A DNA stretch of 28,254 nucleotides from Rhodocollybia butyracea. Taxonomy: Eukaryota > Basidiomycota > Agaricomycetes > Agaricales > Omphalotaceae. The position numbers and the translations under genes were made by a program. Positions 8,652 through 17,598 of this stretch are shown one piece after another; within the stretch, counting starts at the first letter, position 1; each line of letters starts with the position of its first letter. The notes below the pieces were generated by a model that saw only the letters and a list, made by a program, of their open reading frames with translations, had not been told where the DNA came from and did not search any database. The stretch lies in NCBI GenBank assembly GCA_015501585.1, contig JADNRY010000747.1, forward strand, positions 1-28,254, written 5' to 3'.

Positions 8652-9717
8652 TTGCCGTTTTCAAAAGTCTGCGGAAAACGTTGAAATTATTTTACGGGCG
8701 CTTATTCATTTCCCACAAGTTTTGCCTTCTTCCATACCACAACAATCTCTTCGAGCCACCGCCTATAACAGACAAACCACAAGAGGACTTTTATACAGTG
8801 TCTTTATAAGCTTGTAGCTCTTATCCAGCCATTTTTGCATCATTTTCTTTGCTCTGGGCCTGTCAACGAGTCATTCAACAACACATTGAAGCATCTATGA
8901 TACAGAACCATGACAACTTGAAAATTTGTGCTAGAACTGTGACTGAGGCTTGTTCTTTAGCGCTTAGCCCGCAATATCAAACCAGGGATTAGTGGTATAA
9001 CTGAGGATAGCTACTGGTGTATCGTGCATGTATCTTTCTTCAATGATTGACCTGGTGCTAATGAACATTCTGAGTGGCTATTGTTCTGTTTCTCTTCCAT
9101 ACAATCTGTACCTTGCGAATTACCTCAAATAGCCTCGATGTTCCGCTCTCAAGTTGTTCCAACCTCTCAAAACAATGTGTCAAGTTTTTGTCCTGTATTC
9201 ACGGATGTCTACATCATCATTGCCTATCGCTAGATTCTCCAAAACTTGTAGTCTGATCTGATTGTTATATATGTACTGCTAGTACCTGCAATCCACTATC
9301 TAGGCCTAAATGAGGTTGTCATCGTCATGTCCCCTTGTACACAGTCCAAGGTCTCAACCTGTTTCAACTCCCAACTCTTACACAGATTGACACAATCTTG
9401 ATCCTCCATCTATTCAGCTTTGAACTTGTACAATTCATATGATATCCTGACTTCAGAGGCAATAAAACAGAGGCAGCGTTGGGATCTTATGTACCTTCCA
9501 ATGCAAATGTAAAAGATGTTTGTTTCGGGCACACCAAAAGTTGTCAAGATTTCATGGGTTACTTATATACATTTAAAGAAGATACGTGCCAACTTTAGAA
9601 GAGATTGGGAAAGATTTGAGCTCAGCGAAAGGTCAGAAGCAAAAGACGACCTGAGGGATAATAAGCGCCTATGAAAAAAAAAATTCGACGTTTTCCGCAG
9701 ACTTTTGAAAACGGCAA
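8652..9717. mobile_element. 1.07-kb TIR element with TA duplication (Tc1/mariner-like by target site)
   Basis: Inverted ends TTGCCGTTTTCAAAAGTCTG ... (8652-8682) and their complement (9687-9717) are near-perfect over about 31 bp, and similarity continues inward (GCGCTTATT-type block). TA lies at 8650-8651 and 9718-9719. Removing the element and one TA restores the Copia reading CGNLKVIVPVWVDD in frame. No transposase frame is visible in 1,066 bp, so it is non-autonomous or decayed. The superfamily is inferred from the TA duplication only. Confidence 0.78.
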
Positions 9718-9719
9718 TA

Positions 9720-10844
9720 AGGTTACCGCATTTAAATAGATAAACACATGGATCAGACTCCAGGCAGTTGAAGCCCAACTTGGCTAACACACCACAGAGT
9801 TTCTCACTCCAAAGACGGGGCGACTGCTTTAACCCATAAAGGGACTTGTTTAGCCTGCAAACTTTCTCTGGTCCACCTTGCTTGAAACCCTCAGGCTGTC
9901 TCATGTAGATAGTTGTGTCAATGTCAGAATTAATAAATGCATGTGAGATATCAACAGAGCAAAGCTCCATATCATCAATAGCAGCAAGAGCAAGTACAAT
10001 GCATAATGAGGACCAGTGGAGAGTAGAAGCATAGGTTTTGAGATAGTTAAATTCAGGTCTTTGGCTGAAGCCTTGAGCACACAAGCATGCTTTGTAGCGT
10101 TCAATAGAGCCATCAGCCTTGTGCTTAATATGGTATACCCAAGTTGACCCAATTGTTTTCTCTCCTGGTGGCAAGTCAACAATATCCCAAATCTGGTTTG
10201 CTAGATGAGCAGCAATCTCATTGTCCATTGCTTCTTCCCACTTAAAGGCTTCTGGACTGCGCATAGCATCTCAATAACTTGAGGTTCTACACTGCTAGCA
10301 GCATGTCCATGTTCCTCTACATCTCCATTGTATTTGTCAGAGTGATCAGGCTCATTATGGGCATTGCCCTTAGAAGCAGCAGGTTTGACTTCCCACCATC
10401 TACCAGGAGGTTTACGAGCATGTGCAGGGTGACATACAGCAATGGGTTGCTCATCAGATTCATCCTCATCAGTCACAGGTATTTCAGGCTCTGGGGTGGG
10501 AGCAAGAGCAGGAGGTGCATTAAGGGGAGGCACATCATCTTTATCAGCAGGGGCAGGTTCAGAGTCCAATTCATCAGATAAAGCAGGAGGTGTGAATAGA
10601 TCATTAGAGGTACTAGATGGATTGGGAGTAGCAGATGGTTCTGGAGGAGTTGCAGGAATGTAGTTTCGACAAAGGGTAGGCTAATTAGGTGATTTGGATC
10701 CATACCTGAATCTTTCATCAAATTCTACATGTTTGCTGATAATGACCTTTTTAGTGACCAGATTCCCGAACTTCCAGCCTTTAACTCCCTCAGGATACCC
10801 AATGAATACACACTTTTCCATATGTGAACCAAAATATGGCTGCT
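9720..10844 (-). pseudogene. Copia pol: integrase tail, linker and first half of reverse transcriptase
   Basis: From 10844 downward the minus strand reads QPYFGSHMEKCVFIGYPEGV, KGWKF, then TKKVIISKHVEFDERFRYGS (integrase C-terminal region), a stop, an acidic Pro-rich linker (PATPPEPSATPNP ... DDVPPLNAPPALAPTPEPEI), and after a frameshift near 10264 the reverse transcriptase: EAFKWEEAMDNEIAAHLANQ, WDIVDLPPGEKTIGSTWVY, SVDISHAFINSDIDTTIYMR, QPEGF and RLNKSLYGLKQSPRLW. It ends LFKCGNL where the TIR element begins. The integrase core and zinc finger are absent because of the break at 10845. Confidence 0.9.
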
Positions 10845-10873
10845 CAGTTCAGTCACCCACATATTTGGTCTTA

Positions 10874-11208
10874 GGCTTTGAAGGTCCAATTCAATGAACT
10901 GTGTAAAACCAATGAATTGCACTGAACTGAACCACAAAATGAACTGATGATAGATGGACCAGTCCATGGTTCAAACCTGGTCCAATTCATGGTTCATCAA
11001 AATCTCAGAAAAAAAGTGAACTGCAGAAAATCAGTTGAATTGATGAATTGGACCAGTGCACCAGTGCAATCAGTGCAGGTCTATGATTCATACAGATTTA
11101 GGTATTTTATGGACTGGTCCAATTCATGATTCATTGGATTTTTGGTAAATAAACTGAATTGGATTGGACCTTCAAACCCTAGCCCTGCCCCACCTAGGCC
11201 ATATCTTT
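10874..11208. mobile_element. MITE-like insert inside the left arm of the foldback element
   Basis: The left arm is interrupted here relative to the right arm: GGTCTTATTAGTCTACAC is continuous at 14360-14380 (complement) but split at 10873/11209. GTCTTA flanks the insert on both sides (10868-10873 and 11209-11214). Inside lie inverted ends TTTGAAGGTCCAAT (10878-10891) and its near complement at about 11162-11176, with internal repeats of GAATTGGACCAG-type words. The right end carries an extra ~30 bp (GCCCTGCCCCACCTAGGCC) that also occurs in the right arm near 14190-14215, so the history is more complex than one insertion. Confidence 0.6.
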
Positions 11209-12120
11209 GTCTTATTAGTCTACACTTTTTGTAAGAGGTGTAGGGTGAGAGTGGAGGATGGTGAGATAGAGAATATAAACAAGAATGAAATATCATAGAA
11301 TAATGACTTGATATTTTTAGGAACATATTGGGATTTTTTACATATCTGTAGATTATGACAAGATTAAGCTAAGTCACAGTGCCCTGTTCTGGGTGGTCAG
11401 GGAAGCATGGGACTTACCTGACCTAGCTGATTTAGGTCATGACCTACCTGACCTAGGTCATGACCTACCTGACCTAGGTCATGACCTACCTGACCTAGAT
11501 CATGACCTACCTAGCCTAGGTCATGACTTACCTGGCCTAGGTCATGACCTGGGTGAACTAGATCATGACCTGCCTAGCCTAGGTCATGATCTACCTGGCC
11601 TAGGTCATGACCTAGGCCAATTTGAAAATTACTAAATTAGGAAATTTTTCAATTTTTGCAGTGGATGAGGTCAAAGCTGTTTTTATTACCAAATAAGGCA
11701 ATTTTCAAACACCTTAACCAGTTTTATGTTTTTTTAATAGAGTTAGATACATTTGGAAATTTTTATAAATTACTATATTAGGCAATTTTATTTCAATAGA
11801 CTTTTATTTCTTAATTAGGCAATTTCAAAACTTTTTGCAGTGGATGAGGCCAAAGCTGTTTCCATTGCCTAATTGAGAAGTGACAAATTTGCAGTGGATG
11901 AGGTCAAAGCTGTTTTCACTACCTAATTAAGAAATGACAAAACTGAACACACAAACTATGTACACTCTTTCCCTAAGGACAATAGCTTGTGGTAAACATC
12001 CAGACCTTTTGTTTATACACAGAATAGGTTGCTCACCTAAAATGAAGCCAATCCTGTGGTGGGAAGGGGCTGGATTGCAAAATATTTTTTGGATAACCTT
12101 TGGTTGTAGTGGATGAGGCC
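11209..12120. repeat. Left inverted arm of the foldback element
   Basis: It is the inverted counterpart of 13296-14374. It contains the palindrome array (11410-11620) and A/T-rich spacer with GCAGTGGATGAGG copies near 11660, 11837, 11890 and a related TAGTGGATGAGG at about 12106. The ends match closely: AAACAAAAGGTCTGG-type text at about 12000 recurs inverted at about 13400. Confidence 0.85.
11410..11620. repeat. 21-bp minisatellite with AGGTCATGACCT palindromes
   Basis: About nine units of a 21-bp period, GACCTACCTGACCTAGGTCAT with variants. Each unit builds a 12-bp palindrome AGGTCATGACCT or a one-base variant. Because 21 is divisible by 3 the array is open in frame and would read as a heptad (DLPDLGH) repeat, but nothing suggests it is expressed. 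The right arm has only a few units (13857-13905 and 14262-14312), so the array has expanded or contracted on one side. Confidence 0.88.
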
Positions 12121-13295
12121 CAGTGAAAACTCCGGATATCCAGATTGGCTCAAAACGGGGCAAATCAAAATCTTCATCCGTCATTTCTGGCGAGAGAACT
12201 TGGACCCAACTCCTCCATCCGATATCGCATATTTTAGCTCGACTAACAAGCTCTAACTAGATATAACTAGTTATCGAACTATTCTTTCGCCATCTAAAGC
12301 TATCTATGTTTGGTAACAAACGGCACTATCTGGTCAAATCATTTGAGAAGCGTTGCCCCATAATTTCGGCCCCAACGTAAAAGCAACTCGTGTTTTGGGA
12401 ATTTCCCACAATCTGCTCTCTCCTTCGTACCACCACCATCCTCTTTCCGCCACTTTGGTGAGTTTCACTTATCGTTACTATCTCTCTCTGTACTCATTGT
12501 TATATTGCTTGTTCTCGCCGATCTTTTCACAGATGTTGACCCTCTCTCTTTTCCAATGACAAGTGCCACCAGCTATCCACTTTCCTACTCAATCCATATG
12601 TGGCTTACGGAGATGTCATAGGTGGCAGGCGGCAGGACGCCGCGATGGGTTTGGTAGCAGAAGAGCATATACTGGTGAGTTCTCGATGTTTCTGCGTCCT
12701 GCACGTGTCCTAATACATCTTTTTCACAGGCCAGCACACTCGTATCCCCAACGGATTCTCCCCAATGGATTATTTCATCATACAATGCTCATTTTCTATA
12801 TAATCGTACGATATGGCCAGTTTTTTAGGATATACTGGTCGATACAAGTATTTTGTATATGTCATTGTATGCTACATACCTATAATACAATGTTTTGCTT
12901 GTTTACAAAAGCGAAATTTATGCCTAATTAGACAGGTATCACTTATTATCCACTCTCCCAGGACAGTATAAGCTACTCCTGAGTTGTCTAAACGTACCTA
13001 TTATACCAGGGTACAATGTCCTAGAAGCCTGTGGCCCACCCTGGCCTGGATGCTCTGATACTTATCCTCTGATTTCGAAAAAATGAGGGTTTTTGATGAG
13101 AAAGTTCAAAGATCAATAAAGACTGATCTCCCAGGGGCCATCTAAATATATCTGAGACTCAGAAAGGGTAGACAACATATCAGGGTATCAGGGGATGAAA
13201 AGGATCACCCTTATCCATGCCAATCTGCATGTTATATCAAGCAATCTTTAGACTCAATGCTTTTCATTGATTTCCTTTTATGGGCATACAGCTTT
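12121..13295. other. Unique core of the foldback element
   Basis: 1,175 bp without a counterpart in the arms. The left half has base composition and signals like a fungal gene start: C/T-rich run near 12410-12460, a GTGAGT donor at 12459, TTTTCACAG at about 12524-12532, and a second donor/acceptor pair further on. The right half (12830-13290) is A/T-rich with no frame. It could be cargo captured by the element. Confidence 0.5.
12533..12832 (+). pseudogene. Possible captured, spliced gene fragment in the element core
   Basis: An ATG at 12533 follows directly after an acceptor (TTTTCACAG). The frame reads MLTLSLFQ, a TGA, then VPPAIHFPTQSICGLRRCHR and WQAAGRRDGFGSRRAYTG. A second intron (GTGAGT at about 12674 to TTTTTCACAG at about 12730) joins in phase to QHTRIPNGFSPMDYFIIQCS. 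The product is not recognised. Two well-formed introns in a 1.2-kb transposon core favour captured host sequence, but the in-frame stop and short length keep confidence low. Confidence 0.35.
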
Positions 13296-14373
13296 GGCCT
13301 CATCCACTACAACCAAAGGTTATCCAAAAAATATTTTGCAATCCAGCCCCTTCCCACCACAGGATTGGCTTCATTTTAGGTGAGCAACCTATTCTGTGTA
13401 TAAACAAAAGGTCTGGATGTTTACCACAAGCTATTGTCCTTAGGGAAAGAGTGTACATAGTTTGTGTGTTCAGTTTTGTCATTTCTTAATTAGGTAGTGA
13501 AAACAGCTTTGACCTCATCCACTGCAAAAGATTTGTCATTTTTTCAAATAAGTAATGAAATGAGCTTTGACCTCATCCACTGCAAATTTATCACTTCTCA
13601 ATTAGGCAATGGAAACAGCTTTGGCCTCATCCACTGGAAAATTTTTGAAATTGCCTAATTAAGAAATAAAAGTCTATTGAAATAAAATTGCCTAATATAG
13701 TAATTTATAAAAATTTCCAAATGTATCTAACTCTATTAAAAAAACATAAAACTGGTTAAGGTGTTTGAAAATTGCCTTATTTGGTAATAAAAACAGCTTT
13801 GACCTCATCCACTGCAAAAATTGAAAAATTTCCTAATTTAGTAATTTTCAAATTGGCCTAGGTCATGACCTAGTTCACCCAGGTCATGACCTAGGTCAGG
13901 TAAGTCCCATGCTTCCCTGACCACCCAGAACAGGGCACTGTGACTTAGCTTAATCTTGTCATAATCTACAGATATGTAAAAAATCCCAATATGTTCCTAA
14001 AAATATCAAGTCATTATTCTATGATATTTCATTCTTGTTTATATTCTCTATCTCACCATCCTCCACTCTCACCCTACACCTCTTAGACTATATCTCCCCC
14101 TCCTAGACCATACCCTCCTCCTCCCAGACTATACCCTCCTCCTCCTAGACCATACCCTCCCTCACCTAGACCATGCCCTCCCTCACCTAGACCATGCCCT
14201 GCCCCACCTAGGCCATATCCTATCTCACCCCAGGCCATGACCTACCAACCCCAGGAAAAGACCAACCTGACCTAGGTCATGACCTAATTCCCAGGTCATG
14301 ACCTAGCTGCCCGGGTTTTGCCTAGGTTTTTGAGTCTTTTTAGTAAGGTCAATGTAACAAAAGTGTAGACTAA
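13296..14373. repeat. Right inverted arm of the foldback element
   Basis: The inverted counterpart of the left arm. It contains AACAGCTTTGACCTCATCCA-type motifs (complement of GTGGATGAGG copies) near 13503, 13564, 13616 and 13794. Between about 14086 and 14260 it has C-rich text of CCTAGACCATACCCTCC units (period about 25 bp) not seen in the left arm. Confidence 0.85.
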
Positions 14374-14402
14374 TAAGACCAAATATGTGGGTGACTGAAC
14401 TG

Positions 14403-14736
14403 CACCAGGCTTCTTTGACACATGCTGTTTCTCTAGAATGCTCCACATAGCGATGGGATCCTCTTGGTATGCCTTAATAGGGACCTGCTGAGGCGAGCTG
14501 ACAGCAAGAAAAATCAAGCCAGCAGCCTTTTCAGCTTTAATTTCCCACTTGCCCAACAGACCTGGATCTGAGGGCTTAGCCTCTTTGCCAGATACTAGTC
14601 TCCATAGACCTTGAGACATCAGAGATGCCTTCATATTACCAACCCAATCATTGTAGTTGTCCTTGGTAAGAACTTTGAAAGAAGGGTTGGAAGTGGTAGA
14701 AGTGAAAGACATAGTGATAATAGCCAACTGAGCCAA
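14403..14736 (-). pseudogene. Copia gag N-terminal fragment
   Basis: The minus strand reads MSFTSTTSNPSFKVLTKDNY, NDWVGNMKASLMSQGLWRLV, GKWEIKAEKAAGLIFLAVS and AMWSILEKQHVSKKPGA, then runs into the TIR element at 14402. L..DNY..W...M...L...LW and MW..L...H are the usual marks of the Copia gag N-terminal (DUF4219/UBN2-type) domain. The zinc knuckle and protease that should follow are missing. Confidence 0.85.
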
Positions 14737-14832
14737 TTGATAGTATAGAAAGACAACAATAGTATAGAACTATTGAGGAGCACACAAGTAAAGAGGTAAC
14801 AAGAACACAACAACGAAATGCACAGTTAGAAC

Positions 14833-14846
14833 ACGGGGCCCATAAC
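14833..14846 (-). other. Copia primer-binding site, split by a MITE
   Basis: Next to the 5' LTR (15487 downward, minus strand) the sequence is GGTTATGGG, interrupted by the MITE, then GTTATGGG again followed by CCCCGTG. Before the insertion it read GGTTATGGGCCC. This pairs with GGGCUCAUAACC, the anticodon stem-loop of eukaryotic initiator tRNA-Met, over 12 positions with one G-U. Internal half-tRNA priming of this kind is known for Copia elements. Confidence 0.65.
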
Positions 14847-15478
14847 TAGGGCTCTGCACCGGAACCGTATTTACGGTTTATATGGACGGTTTATACAGTT
14901 ACGGAACCGTACCGTATAGACCTCTGAAGCATCTTGATACGGTATGGCCTATGGTAAGGTAAATAGCCGTATTCACCGTATTTTGACGGCCGTTACGGCT
15001 GTAAATACGGTATACAAGATAAACTGAGCAAACACAGAGCCTGTTCACTAAAAGGAACATCTTTCATTTTTTAAAACCCAATTATCTCTTAGGGAACTAG
15101 TTTATAACTAGTTTATCATATCTTTCAGCTGTATATATATATTTTTATTAGGTGGTGAGACTTTGAGATGAGCCTGGACTGTCGGCATCTCCGGAACTCC
15201 TCATCAACCCCATATTCTTGCCATATTCTGTCTTGGAAGCAGGAATAATTGATTAAACCTACACCTAAGAGTATCTTCTGCTGATATAAACTTGATTGTA
15301 ACTATTTTATGGACCCATGGTACCCAAATTTTTTCTATCTAGTACCGTATGCTGTATTGCCGTATTACGGCCATACTTTTATGGTACCGTAACCGTCAGA
15401 CACATGGAACTACAGTTGTACGGTACGGTCACGGCCCAATTGTAGCCGTAACCGTATATGGTACGGTGCAGAGCCCTA
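14847..15478. mobile_element. hAT-like MITE, 632 bp
   Basis: Inverted ends TAGGGCTCTGCACCG (14847) and CGGTGCAGAGCCCTA (ends 15478), flanked by the perfect 8-bp duplication CCCATAAC (14839-14846 and 15479-15486). An 8-bp duplication with TAGGG-type ends is typical of hAT elements. ACCGTA/TACGGT words are repeated near both ends, as is common for hAT subterminal transposase sites. No transposase frame is present. Confidence 0.9.
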
Positions 15479-15487
15479 CCCATAACC

Positions 15488-15985
15488 TGTTGAAGAGAAC
15501 TGCACTTGTTGAAGTTAAACACACTGGAGTGCCCTTCAGCTAACCCAAGCAGTGTGATACCCATCTTAGTACAGTGTTGTTATGCTCAGTATAACAACTA
15601 TAGTGTTGTACTAATAGCCTTATAGTTCCTCAGTACTCCAATAGACAGCAAACAATGAACTGAATCAAAGATATATGAATATTGATTTGGACTCTTTCTA
15701 ACTAAGTAAGGAATAGGTAGTTGTTTGGTTCTATTTGTACTGAAACACATGAGGCGTGAAAATGGGTGTCCACAATTGTGCATGCATAGATATTTTCAAC
15801 AGTCACCACTCAAACTGAGAAAATATCTTGCAAACTGAACAAATGAAAGCCAAAAAGTAAACTAGGGCAGATATCAACATGGTAATGAAAGATTACTAGA
15901 AAAGTACATAGTTTAGAGACGGAATATGAGCGTGGGACATCGCTTATGTAAGCAGTAAGTGTTCTATCACTATATACACTCAACA
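15488..15985 (-). repeat. Copia 5' LTR
   Basis: 498 bp; on the minus strand TGTTGAGTGTATATAGTG to GTTCTCTTCAACA. A TATATAGTG just after the start of the LTR may be a TATA-like element. It differs from the 3' LTR at scattered sites and by the ~15-bp indel. Confidence 0.92.
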
Positions 15986-15990
15986 TATCC

Positions 15991-16970
15991 AGGACAGGGG
16001 AGAAGCACTTTTGTACATTTCTTGCCTTTCCAAATCCACTTCATGATGCTTACTATGAATGACAGTTGATTTGAAAGTTGTCCAGTGGTCGAGGCCACTT
16101 CCGGAAGAGAGTGGTCATCCACATCAATGACTTCTGCCACCTTTTCTAACAGAGAAGCACTAGCAGCCATATTGATACTGGGCAACAGCTCCTCTGGGAT
16201 TGTGGCTAACAGGAAGTGACTTGCAGGAGGCAATTCAGTGACCCTATTCAATGAACATAAGTGCAAAAAAAAACAAAAGCAAGTCGAAGCTTACAGATCA
16301 AGCAAGGCTTCTTTAATATGTTGCAGTTGAGGTTTGAAAAGGCCTTCACCAATACTAAGTTTTGTGATACAGCCTTCAATCCAGTTACATAGATTCTGGG
16401 CACCCATGATGTTTTCTGTGATAAGCTTCTTGAAATCTCTGGAATCTGAAGCCCATCCAAGTCCCTCATGCAGCGTCTTATTGACATACTGATATGGCTC
16501 CTCACTTTGAAGAACTGGATCACCAGAAAAGACGGAAAGTGTATTAGGAATAGAAATATGAGGTGGGAGATGGTCCACAAGCTTCTGGACCTGAACCAAG
16601 AGACTGTCTTTCAGTGATTCAGGATCTGCAGATGTATGTTTGGATGAGATATGCACTCGAGTGTCAGGATTAATGGAAGATGATGGAGTTTGAGTACTTC
16701 CACCTCTGGTTTCCTGAGAGATGTGTATGCCGCTTGGCAGTCATGATGGTACTGGTGGGATAGATGGGATGGCGTTGGAGGATAAATCATGGCTTGCAAG
16801 TTTTGGCTTTGTGAAAAATGCTGTTATTTTTGCAGAGGGCTTCAAAGTTGCTTTTATTGTAGCCTCTCTGTGTAGGGTGCTTTGAATGTGAGCATCCCAG
16901 TTTGATTCACCTCCTGTGCCAATTTTGACACTGGTGGTGCATTGATCACAATACCGTGTACTATTGACAG
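15991..16970 (-). pseudogene. Zinc-finger-like protein gene, disrupted by Copia
   Basis: Minus-strand frame from about 16970: TVNSTRYCDQCTTSVKIG, TGGESNWDAHIQSTLHREAT (a CxxC ... HxxxxxH finger, BED- or C2H2-like), FFTKPKLASHDLSS, a Pro/Ser region with one in-frame TGA near 16741, then SLLVQVQKLVDHLPPHISIP, KTLHEGLGWASDSRDFKKLI and LFKPQLQHIKEALLDL. A 51-bp intron (16294-16244, GTAAGC...AATAG) joins in phase to VTELPPASHFLLATIPEELL and IVSIMKWIWKGKKCTKVLLP. The Copia then splits codon TAT; the remaining codons are at 6085-6014. The start codon and any first exon are not resolved. CxxC-GGESNW-H fingers followed by FF.KPK are, from memory, common in agaricomycete orphan families; function is unknown. 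Confidence 0.6.
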
Positions 16971-17598
16971 TGAATGAAGACTATGATTGTATTAAGATCA
17001 GAGCAAGCCCAAATAAGACATGATGGAAGACTTGACCTTTTCCTTCTTCTTCTTTACCATTTTTGAGATTAGCAATCTAGAACAACGGCAAGGAAAACGA
17101 CAAGGAAAACTTCCAAAATTGATTGCCACAACTCGGAAGGTGCGCCACCAGTCCTACTAGAGAGCGGACCGACGGCTCAAAGTTCAAACACTTTGCATCA
17201 ACTTTGCATTCACTCTTTTGAGTTCATAATCTATGCAAAAGAAGGGCTTTAGACTTTTTGAATTTAAGGACCCTTCGGACCCCCCCAACGTCATATGGGC
17301 GCTTATCTTTTCGAACACCTCTTGGGGACCTGGCATGTGGGGCCCATCTTACCAGGCTTACACCCACTGATTGGTGTGATGTTGAGGTGCACTGTGAATG
17401 GCGAATGCATAGTGTGCAATCATGCCCACCTCTAGCACTTTTGTGCCACAGGTACTTGTGCTCTGGATATACCTGGATCTAGACTCATGTCAAGTCCAAG
17501 TATACTGGAATCCAGACATATGTCCCCCTGAGCCAATGATTGGCAATGTCTTTATAGTAGCTCTTGATTGCAAAGTACAATAGTGATTATTTGTATTC
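16971..17598. other. Intergenic, no gene seen
   Basis: 628 bp between the disrupted gene and creC. Open frames are short and without motifs. Near 17090-17115 a short direct repeat (ACGRCAAGGAAAAC) occurs twice. This is the boundary between the transposon-rich part and the conserved gene block. Confidence 0.5.

Larger units (their letters stand above)
10845..14402. mobile_element. 3.56-kb foldback TIR element
   Basis: Terminal inverted repeats CAGTTCAGTCACCCACATAT ... (10845-10873 and complement 14374-14402) are perfect over 29 bp, and the inverted similarity extends through nearly 1 kb on each side. The arms carry subterminal copies of a GCAGTGGATGAGGYCAAAGC motif and AGGTCATGACCT palindromes. 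The middle (12121-13295) is unique. No transposase is seen, so the element is non-autonomous. No target duplication is found: the left flank is Copia integrase, the right flank is Copia gag, and the Copia sequence between them is missing. The superfamily is not assigned. Confidence 0.8.
6086..15985 (-). mobile_element. Full-length, inactive Copia LTR retrotransposon with nested insertions
   Basis: LTRs at 15488-15985 (5') and 6086-6569 (3') flank gag, integrase tail, reverse transcriptase and RNase H fragments in the Copia order, all on the minus strand. A perfect 5-bp duplication TATCC lies at 6081-6085 and 15986-15990. Of 9,900 bp, well over half is later insertions: LTR-like insert D with A and B inside it, a TA-type TIR element, a 3.56-kb TIR element and a hAT-like MITE. 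The gag end, protease and integrase core are missing. Several stops are CGA-to-TGA type changes. It cannot encode a working polyprotein. Confidence 0.92.

Noticed and set aside
11410..11620. AGGTCA half-sites as nuclear-receptor response elements
   Set aside because: Fungi lack canonical nuclear receptors of that kind; the match is to a short palindrome in a repeat array.
11393..11635. Open frame encoding an LPDLGHD heptad-repeat protein
   Set aside because: The frame is open only because the minisatellite period is 21 bp. It lies in a transposon arm, and the opposite arm has no equivalent frame.
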